From: Terricaulis silvestris
GTDB taxonomy: Bacteria > Pseudomonadota > Alphaproteobacteria > Caulobacterales > Aquidulcibacteraceae
Direction: 5' to 3'
Length of the DNA stretch: 64,000 nt
NCBI RefSeq assembly: GCF_009792355.1
Contig: NZ_CP047045.1
Span: 2,754,501-2,818,500, forward strand
Under the pieces are notes generated by a model. That model was not told where the DNA came from, did no database searches, and saw nothing but the letters and a program-made list of their open reading frames with translations. Of this stretch, positions 54,441 to 62,738 are shown piece after piece; within the stretch, counting starts at the first letter, position 1, and every line of letters starts with the position of its first letter. The position numbers were made by a program, and so were the translations under genes.

Positions 54441-55498
54441 GCGACCGCCGTAAACGGTTCGAGGCCGGCGAGACGCATGCGCACATCATGCGCCACAGCC
54501 ACACGCGGTTTCACGCCTTCAACCGCATGCTTCAGATGCGCGATGTGATCGGGCGTCGTCCCGCAGCAGCCGCCTGCAATGTTGAGCAGACCGCACTTCG
54601 CCCACTCCGCGTAGTGCGCTTCCATCGAATGCGCGGTCTCATCGTACCCGCCCATCGCATTCGGCAAGCCCGCGTTCGGATATGCGCTCACAGCGCAGTC
54701 CGCCACGCGCGCGAGATCGGCGAGGAACGCGCGCATGTCGGCGGGGCCGAGCGCGCAGTTCAGGCCAATCGCCCACGGATTGGCGTGGCGCACCGAATTG
54801 TAGAACGCCTCCACTGTCTGCCCCGACAGCGTGCGGCCAGAGCGATCCGTGATCGTACCGCTGATCCAGATCGGCAGTTCCACCCCGGTTTTGTCGAACG
54901 CCTCCCACACGCCCCACAGCGCCGCCTTGCAGTTCAAGGTGTCGGTGATGGTTTCGATCAGGATGAGATCGGAGCCGCCCTCGATCAGCCCAAGCGTCTG
55001 TTCTTCGTAGTTCGCGGCCATCGTGTCGAAGTCGCAATCGCGCCGGCCGGGATCGCCAACCTCCGGCGACATCGACAACAACTTCGTCGTCGGCCCCAGC
55101 GCGCCAGCGACCGCGCGCGGCTTGCCGTCAATCTTCTCGAACTTAGCGCAAGCCTCACGCGCCAACCGCGCGCCCTCGACGTTTAATTCATACGCAATGT
55201 CCGCCAGCCCGTACTCCGCTTGACTGATCCGCGTCGCACTGAACGTGTTGGTTTCGATAATGTCGGCGCCGGCTGCGAGATAGGCGTCGTGCACCTGCGT
55301 GATGACCTCAGGCTTGGTTAGCGACAACAGGTCATTGTTGCCCTTCAGCGCGCTCGCATGATCGGCGAAGCGCGCGCCATGGAAATCCTCGGACGTCAGC
55401 CCAAAGCCCTGCAGGTACGCGCCCATCGATCCATCGAGGATCAAAATACGCTTCGCCAATTCCGCGTTCAGCGCGGCCAATCGCTGCTGCCGGTTCAT
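54437..55498 (-). CDS. Methionine synthase, N-terminal homocysteine-binding part
   Basis: 353 residues, a betaine-homocysteine-methyltransferase-type barrel. [17 protein letters not shown] at the start, [32 protein letters not shown] and the zinc cysteines IGLNCALG and [14 protein letters not shown]. Together with the next gene it makes a two-gene MetH, as I recall for Caulobacter. ATG 55498 overlaps the metF stop by four bases. Confidence 0.92.
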   Translation of the reverse strand: MNRQQRLAALNAELAKRILILDGSMGAYLQGFGLTSEDFHGARFADHASALKGNNDLLSLTKPEVITQVHDAYLAAGADIIETNTFSATRISQAEYGLADIAYELNVEGARLAREACAKFEKIDGKPRAVAGALGPTTKLLSMSPEVGDPGRRDCDFDTMAANYEEQTLGLIEGGSDLILIETITDTLNCKAALWGVWEAFDKTGVELPIWISGTITDRSGRTLSGQTVEAFYNSVRHANPWAIGLNCALGPADMRAFLADLARVADCAVSAYPNAGLPNAMGGYDETAHSMEAHYAEWAKCGLLNIAGGCCGTTPDHIAHLKHAVEGVKPRVAVAHDVRMRLAGLEPFTAVA

Positions 55499-56403
55499 TG
55501 CACCGCCTCCTTCACGCGCACGCCCAGAATGCGGCAGATCGCCAACGCCAAGTCGGCGCGGTTGAGCGTGTAGAAATGGAAATCCCGCACGCCTTCCGCC
55601 GAAAGCCGCGCGCAGAGCTGCGCCGTCGTCACCGCCGTCACCAGCCGCCGCGTTTCGGGATCGTCGTCTAGCCCTTCGAACAATTGGATCATCCAGCGCG
55701 GCAACGTCGCGCCGCATGCATCGGTCATCTTCTTCAAGCCCTTCACATTGGTGACGGGCATTATGCCGGGCAAGATCGGCGCATAGACGCCCGCGCGCGC
55801 AAGGCGGTCGCGGAAGCGCAGAAACACATTCTCATCGAAGAAGAATTGCGAAATGCCGCGCGTCGCGCCTGCGCCGAGCTTGCGTTTGAACGTCTCGATA
55901 TCGTGATCGAAGCTCGGACTCGACGGATGCTTCTCGGGATGCACCGCGACCGAAATGTCAAAATTGCCGATGCGCGCGGCCGTCTCAACCAGCTCCACCG
56001 CGCTCGCATAACCGTTAGGATGCTGCAGGTACGGCATGCCGACGCCGCCCGGCGGATCGCCACGCAGCGCCACGATGCGCCGCACGCCCGCGCGCCAATA
56101 GTCGCGTAACACGCCATCCACTTCCGCTTTGCTTGCGGCAACGCACGTCAGGTGCGCGGCGGGCTTCAGTGAAGTGTCGGTGACGATGCGCGCGACGGTG
56201 CGGTGCGTACGGTCGCGCGTTGACCCGCCCGCGCCGTAGGTGACCGAGACAAAGCTCGGCCCCAGCGGCTCAAGCTTGCGGATCGACTCCCAAAGCGTCG
56301 CTTCGAGTGCGTCTGACTTTGGCGGAAAGAACTCGAACGACACGCTCGGGCGCTTCACGCGTTCGGCAGCGTTCGCGAGCAGTGTTGGTGCATGCGCGCT
56401 CAC
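55495..56403 (-). CDS. metF: Methylenetetrahydrofolate reductase
   Basis: 302 residues. SFEFFPPKSDALEATLW, FVSVTYGAGGSTRDRT, RRIVALRGDPPGG and the FAD/folate region FDISVAVHPEKHP with FFFDENVFLRFRDR are MetF marks. GTG 56403 overlaps the stop of the ArsR-type gene by four bases and has GGGGAGC upstream; a TTG six codons earlier is less likely. It supplies methyl-folate to MetH. Confidence 0.93.
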   Translation of the reverse strand: MSAHAPTLLANAAERVKRPSVSFEFFPPKSDALEATLWESIRKLEPLGPSFVSVTYGAGGSTRDRTHRTVARIVTDTSLKPAAHLTCVAASKAEVDGVLRDYWRAGVRRIVALRGDPPGGVGMPYLQHPNGYASAVELVETAARIGNFDISVAVHPEKHPSSPSFDHDIETFKRKLGAGATRGISQFFFDENVFLRFRDRLARAGVYAPILPGIMPVTNVKGLKKMTDACGATLPRWMIQLFEGLDDDPETRRLVTAVTTAQLCARLSAEGVRDFHFYTLNRADLALAICRILGVRVKEAVQ

Positions 56404-57377
56404 GCTTTGCTCCCCGCCCAAATTTTCACTGTGAGAGAGTCGCGCTTCTTCGGCGCCAACGCCGTCGCCTTCACGCTCCGCACGCCCGCACCCTCACACC
56501 ACTCTACAACTTCCGCGTCGTCAAAGCCCAAACGTCGATGGGCGTGCTCTTCGCGCAAGAATTCCAAGTCGTGGCGCGCGAAATCGACGATCACCAAACG
56601 CCCGCCCGGCTTCAGCATGCGCGCTGCCTCAGCGATGGCGCGACCTGGGTCGGAGAGGAAGTGCAGCACTTGGTGGATCGTCACCAGATCCGCCGCGCCG
56701 TGCGGAATCGGGGGCGCATAGGCATCACCGAAACGCACGACCGCTTTCGCTTTCAAATCATCCAACGACGCCCGCGCAATCGCGAGCATTTGGCGCGACG
56801 TGTCGAAGCCTTCCGCGCGGCGCACGCGATCGGCAAAGAGCTGGATCATCCGCCCCTGCCCGACGCCGACGTCCACCATCAGATCAAATGGCCCCGCTCC
56901 CGCAGCGGCGAGAATCGCGCTGTCGATATCCGCTTCCGGCAAGTGCAATGCACGCACGCGATCCCAGTCCGCCGCGTTACGCTCGAAGTAGGCCGCCGCC
57001 GCTTCGTCGCGCGCCGAGCGTATCGCACCGAGCCGTTCGGCATCGCGCACCAAGATCGGATCGCCCGGATCGAGCATCGCCAGCGCCGCTTCGGCCAGGT
57101 GCCGCTCAGTCGAGTGCAGACGGGGCAAACGATAGAACACCCACGCCCCCTCCGGCGCGCGCTCCACCAACCCGGCCTCAGTCATCAGCTTCAGATGCCG
57201 GCTCACGCGCGGTTGGCTCTGATCCAGAGCTTGCGCCAGCTCCCCTACCGCGAGTTCGCCTTCGGTGAGCAGCGCCAAGGCGCGAAGCCGGGTTTGCTCC
57301 CCGGCCGCCTTCAGCGCACCAACCACGCGGGACGCATCGCGGCGCTCTGGCACCGGCAGGGTTGGAGATATAAACAT
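56400..57377 (-). CDS. ArsR-type regulator fused to a SAM methyltransferase domain
   Basis: 325 residues. Residues 15-95 are an ArsR winged helix (GEQTRLRALALLTEGELAVG, QSQPRVSRHLKLMTEAGLVE) without the metal-binding cysteines of ArsR/SmtB. Residues 145-320 are a class I methyltransferase (LMVDVGVGQGRMIQLFADR, LKPGGRLVIVDFARHD). First gene of the metF-metH operon, so it probably senses SAM or SAH through its second domain and represses the operon. The ATG lies inside the palindrome at 57367-57388. Confidence 0.88.
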   Translation of the reverse strand: MFISPTLPVPERRDASRVVGALKAAGEQTRLRALALLTEGELAVGELAQALDQSQPRVSRHLKLMTEAGLVERAPEGAWVFYRLPRLHSTERHLAEAALAMLDPGDPILVRDAERLGAIRSARDEAAAAYFERNAADWDRVRALHLPEADIDSAILAAAGAGPFDLMVDVGVGQGRMIQLFADRVRRAEGFDTSRQMLAIARASLDDLKAKAVVRFGDAYAPPIPHGAADLVTIHQVLHFLSDPGRAIAEAARMLKPGGRLVIVDFARHDLEFLREEHAHRRLGFDDAEVVEWCEGAGVRSVKATALAPKKRDSLTVKIWAGSKA

Positions 57378-57388
57378 ATCTTTATATC
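57367..57388. promoter_or_regulatory. Operator-like palindrome over the start of the methionine operon
   Basis: GATATAAA, six bases, TTTATATC: a perfect 8-bp inverted repeat, AT-rich in a GC-rich genome. It covers the ATG of the regulator gene at 57377. An ArsR-type dimer binding here would block transcription or translation of the whole methionine operon. A weaker AAAGATATTT follows at 57491-57500. Confidence 0.65.
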
Positions 57389-57623
57389 ACACGGGCGAAG
57401 AGGTTTTGGAAGTCCCTTCGATGGGCGCGCCCGAGAGCTTGGGGAAAACTTAATCTGGCTGTTGCGCTGGCGCCGCGCCGATCCAATTACAAAGATATTT
57501 CAAAGATTTAGCTGGCGCAGCCTGAGCCGCAAGCAAGCGCGCGTATTCACGCACCACACAGCTGAGTTTGATTAACCCTGATCCGTTATTATTTGGCGCG
57601 TGGACCAAACGGGACGTCTGCGA

Positions 57624-58523
57624 ATGCGGGGACTTATTTCAGCGTTGAGCTTTGCAGCGTGCCTTGCCACGCCTGCGCTCGCGCACGCCCAAGAGGCGGG
57701 GCCCGCTGATCCGTGGGAAGGCTTCAACCGCCAAATGTTCGCGATCCACGAAGGCGTGGACAAAGCCGTGCTCGAACCGGTTGCGCGCGGCTATCGCGCC
57801 ATCACACCCCGGCCAGTGCGCCAGGGCGTGCTGAACCTGCTGCGCAATCTTCGCGGCCCCGTGATTTTCGCCAACGATGTCTTGCAGGGCGAATTCAGCC
57901 GCGCCGGCACAACGGCCGTGCGGTTCGGCGTGAACTCAACAATCGGCATCGCCGGCATTTTCGATCCCGCTACGAGCATGGGACTCGATCGCCACGATGA
58001 AGACTTTGGCCAAACCCTTGCGGTGTGGGGTGTCGATTCTGGCCCCTACCTGTTCATCCCGCTGATGGGACCGACGACGTTGCGCGATGGCGCTGGCAGC
58101 ATTGTGGATGTCGGCATTGATCCACTTACGTACGCCGATTTCGACGAAGCCGATGACGTGCGCATCGCGCGCGTAATTCTCTCAGGCGTTGCAGCGCGCG
58201 AACTCGTGCTCGACACCGTTGATGATATTCGCCGGGATTCTTTGGACCCATACGTCACCATCAGGACTTCCTATGGATTACTGCGCGAAAGCGCGATCCA
58301 GAACGGTCCCGCCGATGTCGAAGATTTGCCGGAGTTCGAGGACATTGATGAACAACCGGCAACGCCCGGTGACGTCGATGCGCCAAGTGACAACGGTGTG
58401 ACTGGGGACAATTCGCAACAGGTTGGCGCGATCCAAAATGAGGACGCGACCGTAACCTTGGCGGAAACACCCGACGCACCCACCTCGAAGAAACGTCAAA
58501 AACCATCAGGAGAGCAGCAGTGA
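57624..58523 (+). CDS. mlaA: MlaA phospholipid-transport outer-membrane protein
   Basis: About 299 residues. Signal peptide ending ALAHA, then DPWEGFNRQMFAIHEGVDK and LRGPVIFANDVLQGEF, TIGIAGIFDPATSMGL and DFGQTLAVWGVDSGPYLFIP, all MlaA blocks. The last 70 residues are an acidic, likely disordered tail. No lipobox is seen. MlaA takes stray phospholipids from the outer leaflet and passes them to MlaC. GTG 57600 is an alternative start. Confidence 0.92.
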   Translation: MRGLISALSFAACLATPALAHAQEAGPADPWEGFNRQMFAIHEGVDKAVLEPVARGYRAITPRPVRQGVLNLLRNLRGPVIFANDVLQGEFSRAGTTAVRFGVNSTIGIAGIFDPATSMGLDRHDEDFGQTLAVWGVDSGPYLFIPLMGPTTLRDGAGSIVDVGIDPLTYADFDEADDVRIARVILSGVAARELVLDTVDDIRRDSLDPYVTIRTSYGLLRESAIQNGPADVEDLPEFEDIDEQPATPGDVDAPSDNGVTGDNSQQVGAIQNEDATVTLAETPDAPTSKKRQKPSGEQQ

Positions 58524-59188
58524 TCACTCGCCCCATTTCCCGCGCCGCACTTCTTGCCGGCATGTTGGGTGTCGGGCTGCTGGCCGCGGCGCCCAACGCG
58601 TACGCGGCGCGCAACACTGAAGCCGAGACCTACGTTCAGGCGAATGCCGCGAGCGCGTTGCGCACGCTGGGCGACAACAACATCTCGTCGACGCAGCGCC
58701 GGCAGACATTCAATACTTTGATGGCGCAGTTCTCGGACATGCCGCGCATCGCCAATTTCGTACTCGGCCGCTACAGCGCGCAATTGCGCTCCGACGCGAC
58801 GCTTCGCACGGAGTGGACGCGCACGTTCCAGGAATACGCGATCGCCGTGTACGAAGATCGCCTCGCCCGCTTCAGCGGCAGTGCCATACGCGTCACCGGT
58901 TCGACCGAACGCGTCGCCGGCCGCGACGTGATCGTCACCAGCGAAATCGAGCCGCGCGGTGGCGGTCGCGCCATGACGGTGCAGTGGCGCCTGCTTCGCT
59001 CCGGCAATGCGTGGAAGGTTGTCGACGTTTCGCTCTTGCTCGAGGGCAATCAAATTTGGTTGGCCCAGCAACAGCAGCGCGACTTCCTGGCTGAACTCGA
59101 TAGCAACAACGGCGACATTCGCGCCCTCATGACCGACATCCGCGGTATGACTACGGCAATGCGCCAGCGCGTTGTCGCCCGCAGCTAA
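58520..59188 (+). CDS. mlaC: MlaC periplasmic phospholipid-binding protein
   Basis: 222 residues. Signal peptide ending PNAYA, then RRQTFNTLMAQFSDMPRIA and FVLGRYSAQL, and the NAWKVVDVSLLLEGNQIW strand typical of the MlaC/Ttg2D pocket. GTG 58520 overlaps the mlaA stop by four bases after CAGGAGAGCAG. MlaFED is not in the window. It converges on pyrD by four bases. Confidence 0.9.
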   Translation: MITRPISRAALLAGMLGVGLLAAAPNAYAARNTEAETYVQANAASALRTLGDNNISSTQRRQTFNTLMAQFSDMPRIANFVLGRYSAQLRSDATLRTEWTRTFQEYAIAVYEDRLARFSGSAIRVTGSTERVAGRDVIVTSEIEPRGGGRAMTVQWRLLRSGNAWKVVDVSLLLEGNQIWLAQQQQRDFLAELDSNNGDIRALMTDIRGMTTAMRQRVVARS

Positions 59189-60252
59189 GCGCGCGCTTCG
59201 GCGCCGATAATTTCGCTCACTGAATCGACGCCCTCGGCGGCCAACAGGCCGTCGAGTTCGTCCAAGATGCGGGCAACGAGGCTCGGCCCCTGATAGACCA
59301 GCGCCGAGTAGAGCTGCACGGCGGTTGCGCCCGCTTTCAGCTTGGCGAATGCGGTCAGGCCGTTTTCCACGCCCCCGACGCCGATCAGCGGCAGACGCCC
59401 GTCAAGCACTTGCGCAAAAAGGCGCAGAACGTGCGTCGAAATCTGAAACAACGGCTGACCGGATAGCCCGCCCTGCTCTTCGCGGTTGTCCGACGTCAAA
59501 TGCGGCGGACGCTGCAGCGTAGTGTTGGAGACGATGAGCGCATCGAGGCTGTACGCCAGCGCCAGTTCGGCAATGTCGCGCACCGCCGTTTCATCGAGAT
59601 CCGGCGCCACCTTCAAGAACAAAGGCCGCGCGCCGTGAGCCGCTTCCAGCATGCCGCGCGCTTCGCGCAGGCGCCCAAGCAAATCCTCCAACGCGCCGCG
59701 TTCCTGCAAGCCCCGCAAGCCCGGCGTGTTGGGCGACGAGATGTTCGCTGTCACATACGCGGCATGCTTCCAGACCCGGCCCATGCCGAGCACATAATCA
59801 GCCGCGCGATCGGTGCTGTCCCTGTTGGCGCCGACATTGGCGCCGACCACACCTTTGCGATGCGCCCGCGCGCCGAGATGATCCGCGAAGGCGTCCAGGC
59901 CTTTATTGTTAAAGCCCAACCGGTTGATGACAGCGCGGTCTTCGCTCAAGCGAAAGATGCGCGGACGTTCATTGCCCTCTTGCGGGCGTGGTGTGACGGT
60001 GCCGCATTCGACGAAGCCAAAGCCGGCGGCAAGCAAAGCGTCGGGCGCTTCGCAATTCTTGTCGAAGCCCGCCGCCATACCGATCGGGTTAGGAAGCTCG
60101 AGCCCCGCCAAGCTTGTCTTCAACCGCGGCCAGCGATCGGCGCGCGCGCGCGAGCCAAGCCCCGAGCGCAACGCTACGAGCGCGGCGTGATGCGCCGTTT
60201 CCGGATCGATCAAGCGCAGCGCGCTGGTGACGAGGTCTTGGGGCGAACTCAC
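59185..60252 (-). CDS. pyrD: Dihydroorotate dehydrogenase (quinone), class 2
   Basis: 355 residues. The N-terminal helical extension marks the membrane-associated quinone type. NPIGMAAGFDKNCEA, TVTPRPQEGNERPRIFRL, NRLGFNNKGLD, the catalytic serine region ANISSPNTPGLRGLQ, KVAPDLDE and IGVGGVENG are all in place. Start ATG 60252. Confidence 0.95.
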   Translation of the reverse strand: MSSPQDLVTSALRLIDPETAHHAALVALRSGLGSRARADRWPRLKTSLAGLELPNPIGMAAGFDKNCEAPDALLAAGFGFVECGTVTPRPQEGNERPRIFRLSEDRAVINRLGFNNKGLDAFADHLGARAHRKGVVGANVGANRDSTDRAADYVLGMGRVWKHAAYVTANISSPNTPGLRGLQERGALEDLLGRLREARGMLEAAHGARPLFLKVAPDLDETAVRDIAELALAYSLDALIVSNTTLQRPPHLTSDNREEQGGLSGQPLFQISTHVLRLFAQVLDGRLPLIGVGGVENGLTAFAKLKAGATAVQLYSALVYQGPSLVARILDELDGLLAAEGVDSVSEIIGAEARA

Positions 60253-60413
60253 GTGCGGTTTGGCTTGGCCGATTCCATCGCGCCTCGCCTAGCACAGCCT
60301 TCGCGCCGCGCCGTACCACACGACTTTAGATTGCAATTTTTACGCCACACAACTCGGAATAATATCCTATCTATGGGTTGAAAGTCCTCGTCCAGCAGGT
60401 ATAACCGTCCGCC

Positions 60414-61040
60414 ATGCAGCACAGCCAAATCTGGCGCGCGATTGATGCGCTGGCGGCACGCCGAGGGCTCTCGGCTTCGGGATTGGCGCGCGCGGCGGGC
60501 CTCGATCCCACCACCTTCAACAAATCCAAGCGCCAAGCGCCTGACGGCAAGCCGCGCTGGCCATCGACCGAAAGCGTATCGCGCGCGCTCAACGCGGCGG
60601 AGACGACCTGGGACGAATTCGCGGCGCTTCTAGCGGGCCGCAGCGGTGCAGCAGGTCGCGCAATTCCGATTGTCGGCATGGCGCGCGCAGGCGCTGACGG
60701 TTTCTTCGACGAACAAGGCTTTCCCGTCGGCGCTGACGAGACCGTACGCTTTCCCGATCTCGGTGAAGACCGCGTCTACGCGCTCGAAATCGCCGGCGAC
60801 TCCATGGAGCCGATGTATCGCGCCGGCGATGTCGTCATTGTTCAACCAGGTAGCGCTGCCGTGCGGCGCGGCGACCGCGTCGTGGTGCGTTCACGCGCCG
60901 GCGAAGTGATGGCGAAGCTTCTGGGTCGCCGCAACGAACAGATGGTCGAACTCATCTCGCTCAATCCCGCACACAAGCCGCGCGAACTCCCCGCCGCCGA
61001 CATCGACTGGATCGCGCGCATTCTCTGGGCCAGCCAGTAG
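60414..61040 (+). CDS. HTH regulator with S24 (LexA/CI-like) peptidase domain
   Basis: 208 residues. An N-terminal HTH (IDALAARRGLSASGLARAAG, DPTTFNKSKRQAP) and a C-terminal S24 fold with catalytic Ser in EIAGDSMEPMYRAGD and Lys in GEVMAKLLGRR. An Ala-Gly bond in GMARAGADG could be the autocleavage site. No phage genes are nearby, so a chromosomal stress regulator is more likely than a prophage repressor. An AT-rich leader with TAATAT precedes it. Confidence 0.82.
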   Translation: MQHSQIWRAIDALAARRGLSASGLARAAGLDPTTFNKSKRQAPDGKPRWPSTESVSRALNAAETTWDEFAALLAGRSGAAGRAIPIVGMARAGADGFFDEQGFPVGADETVRFPDLGEDRVYALEIAGDSMEPMYRAGDVVIVQPGSAAVRRGDRVVVRSRAGEVMAKLLGRRNEQMVELISLNPAHKPRELPAADIDWIARILWASQ

Positions 61041-61052
61041 CGCCGAATAGGA

Positions 61053-61073
61053 GGATAGAGGCGGCCTCTATCC
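61053..61073 (+). other. 9-bp hairpin after the S24 regulator
   Basis: GGATAGAGG / CCTCTATCC with loop CGG begins 12 bases past the stop codon. No T-run follows. It may stabilise the 3' end. Confidence 0.5.
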
Positions 61074-61100
61074 AACGCATTCGCCAAACTGAGCAAGTTG

Positions 61101-61178
61101 GAGCGCGCGCCTTCAGGCGCGCATTTTCGCTACATACTCGAGCGTTTGCATCGATGCGGGGCTGAAGCCCCGCGCTCA
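61101..61178. repeat. Inverted pair of REP-like palindromes
   Basis: Unit 1 (61101-61124): GAG, stem GCGCGCC / GGCGCGC, loop TTCA, GCAT-like edge; a T-run follows, so it can also end transcription. Unit 2 (61152-61178) in reverse: GATGCGGGGC, loop TGAA, GCCCCGC, GCTC. The reverse complement of unit 2 aligns with unit 1 at the edges (GAGCGC...CTTCAG...GCAT), the usual look of a REP doublet. Confidence 0.7.
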
Positions 61179-61240
61179 ACCTGCAAATATTCACGCCAAT
61201 CTATCCGACCGATCTGAACCACCCATACACTGACTGCATC

Positions 61241-61603
61241 TCTCACACGGGAGGTTCAAGTGCTAGCCGAACACCTGAGCGTGAGAGACGTGATCGAACG
61301 TGAGGGCGCAGACAAAGCGTCGGTAGCCAGCGGGGCCTGAAACCGCTGGGGTCCGGACGAAGGCATCGTCCGCACGTCTCAAGCGTCCGGCTCCGGAGTG
61401 AAAAGCTCCTCACCCGGTGCGCCAGAGCCAAACGATTGCGCGGGACGGTCGTGTGCGCGAAAACACTCACTCTCCCTCTGGTCCAGCGCCCACGGCGCGT
61501 CCCGCTCTCCCGACGGGGAGCAACCTCAATCCGCCTCAGCGGCGACGCCGCTGGGTGACGAAACGCGCGCGCTGTGCAAAGGTCGCCGCCTTGGGGGCTC
61601 TCC
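61241..61603 (+). other. Structured leader-like region of unknown type
   Basis: In 363 bases lie the 26-codon ORF at 61260 and at least four hairpins: CCAGCGG/CCGCTGG (61327-61349), CGGACGA/TCGTCCG (61354-61372), a nested stem CCGG...GGAG/CTCC...CCGG (61387-61417) and CAGCGGC/GCCGCTG (61537-61553). It ends just before the lipoprotein ATG at 61604. I match it to no riboswitch, tmRNA, RNase P or 6S RNA that I know. Confidence 0.5.
61260..61340 (+). CDS. Possible 26-residue leader peptide
   Basis: GTG 61260 follows GGGAGG at five bases and opens 26 codons (MLAEHLSVRDVIEREGADKA and six more) to a TGA that lies inside the first hairpin. The good ribosome site and the overlap of stop and hairpin suggest a translated leader. 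It is not rich in any one amino acid, so simple attenuation by starvation is not evident. Confidence 0.4.
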   Translation: MLAEHLSVRDVIEREGADKASVASGA

Positions 61604-62152
61604 ATGCGTATTTTCAAAGCCATTTCCGTTTCCATGTTTTTCGCGCTCGCAGCGTGCGGCCAAGCTGCGGCGCCCAACGATGCCGACGCGCAAACCGCCG
61701 GCGCAGCAACGTCGGCAACCGGCGAAGCAACAGCCGACGAAAAGAGCGCCATCCTCGCGGCGCTGAACTTGAGCGCTAACGCGCAAGGCCATGTGCAGAA
61801 CGAATGCGGCGATATGGTCACGCCGCAATTCATCGTCGCCGATGTTGGGCCCGGCGTTGGGCGCGCGATCGCCTTCGTGATAGGCGGCGGCCCAAGCGCG
61901 GCCGCGTGCTACGGCGACGGTCCCCTCGTCGTGCTCTATCGCAGCACTGAAGGTGGATGGCGCGAAATCTATCAGAACCGTGGCGGCGGCATCATTATCC
62001 TGCCGACCCAACACAACGGCGGCAACGATTTCGCCGATGGCGGTCCGGGCTTCTCGTTCCCGGTGTGGGAGTGGAACGGCACGACGTACGTGAACGCCAA
62101 TCGCACCGTTGCGGACTCTGCATTGGGCGACGCCCGGTTCATTCCGAACTAA
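61604..62152 (+). CDS. Hypothetical lipoprotein after the structured leader
   Basis: 182 residues. Lipoprotein signal with FALAAC (Cys18), an Ala/Thr linker and a globular domain (AILAALNLSANAQGHVQNEC, VVLYRSTEGGWREIYQNRGG, VWEWNGTTYVNANR). No family recognised. The longer frame from 61574 adds ten residues before the signal peptide. It converges on sixA by four bases. Confidence 0.65.
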   Translation: MRIFKAISVSMFFALAACGQAAAPNDADAQTAGAATSATGEATADEKSAILAALNLSANAQGHVQNECGDMVTPQFIVADVGPGVGRAIAFVIGGGPSAAACYGDGPLVVLYRSTEGGWREIYQNRGGGIIILPTQHNGGNDFADGGPGFSFPVWEWNGTTYVNANRTVADSALGDARFIPN

Positions 62153-62646
62153 TCGCGATCAGGCTTCCAAGCCGTCAGCAGACGCGGCCCCGCGGCGCGC
62201 AGCAGTTCGCCGCGGATTTCAAACGCCGCGAATGCCGCGGTCGGAAAATGCGTGCTGAACTCGCGCGCGAGCTTGGAGCCGTCGTGGGCTTGATGCACCA
62301 GCGTCGAGACCAATTCGCCGATGCCAGGATTGTGGCCAACCACCACGACGCTCTCCGCGTCGCTCGCGGTGAACGCGTCCCAAATGCCCTCAAGCGCGGC
62401 ATGGTACAGCGCGTCTTCGATGCGCGTCTCCAGCGCGAAATTCTGCAAGCCGACCTCCGCCGTCTCCCGCGTGCGCTGCGCGCTGGAGACCAGCGCCAGC
62501 ACAGGCTTCAGCCCCGCATCCTCCACGGCCGCGCCCGCCAGCGCCGCCTCGCGTTTGCCCCTGCCCGTCAGCCCGCGCGCTTCGTCGCTATCGGCCTCGT
62601 GGGCGCGGACGGCTTTGGCGTGGCGGAACAAGATCAGCGTGCGCAT
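62149..62646 (-). CDS. SixA-like phosphohistidine phosphatase
   Basis: 165 residues of the histidine phosphatase family. The catalytic His is in LILFRHAKAVR, with LTGRGKREAALAG, SSAQRTRETAEV and the second His in VVVVGHNPGIGEL. SixA dephosphorylates phosphohistidine in signalling or PTS proteins. Its start ATG 62646 diverges from lysS. Confidence 0.87.
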   Translation of the reverse strand: MRTLILFRHAKAVRAHEADSDEARGLTGRGKREAALAGAAVEDAGLKPVLALVSSAQRTRETAEVGLQNFALETRIEDALYHAALEGIWDAFTASDAESVVVVGHNPGIGELVSTLVHQAHDGSKLAREFSTHFPTAAFAAFEIRGELLRAAGPRLLTAWKPDRD

Positions 62647-62738
62647 ATGGATGAATGTGCCTTTCCTCGCGCTCGCCGCAAAGGGCCGCTTGGCGAAAAT
62701 GCCATGGGCGCGTTATCCGAAGAGTATGAGATTCGCTG

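Noticed and set aside
55496-57600. Cobalamin or SAM riboswitch expected before metF/metH
   Set aside because: I find no B12-box or SAM-II-like sequence; the palindrome at 57367-57388 fits protein control.
57572-57600. CtrA box before mlaA
   Set aside because: There is one TTAACC half-site but no second TTAA seven bases away.
60414-61040. Prophage repressor
   Set aside because: The S24 regulator stands alone, with no integrase, structural or lysis gene within the window.
61251-61275. tRNA-like T-arm (GGTTCAAG)
   Set aside because: No acceptor or anticodon stems can be built around it; it is the ribosome site and start of the small ORF.
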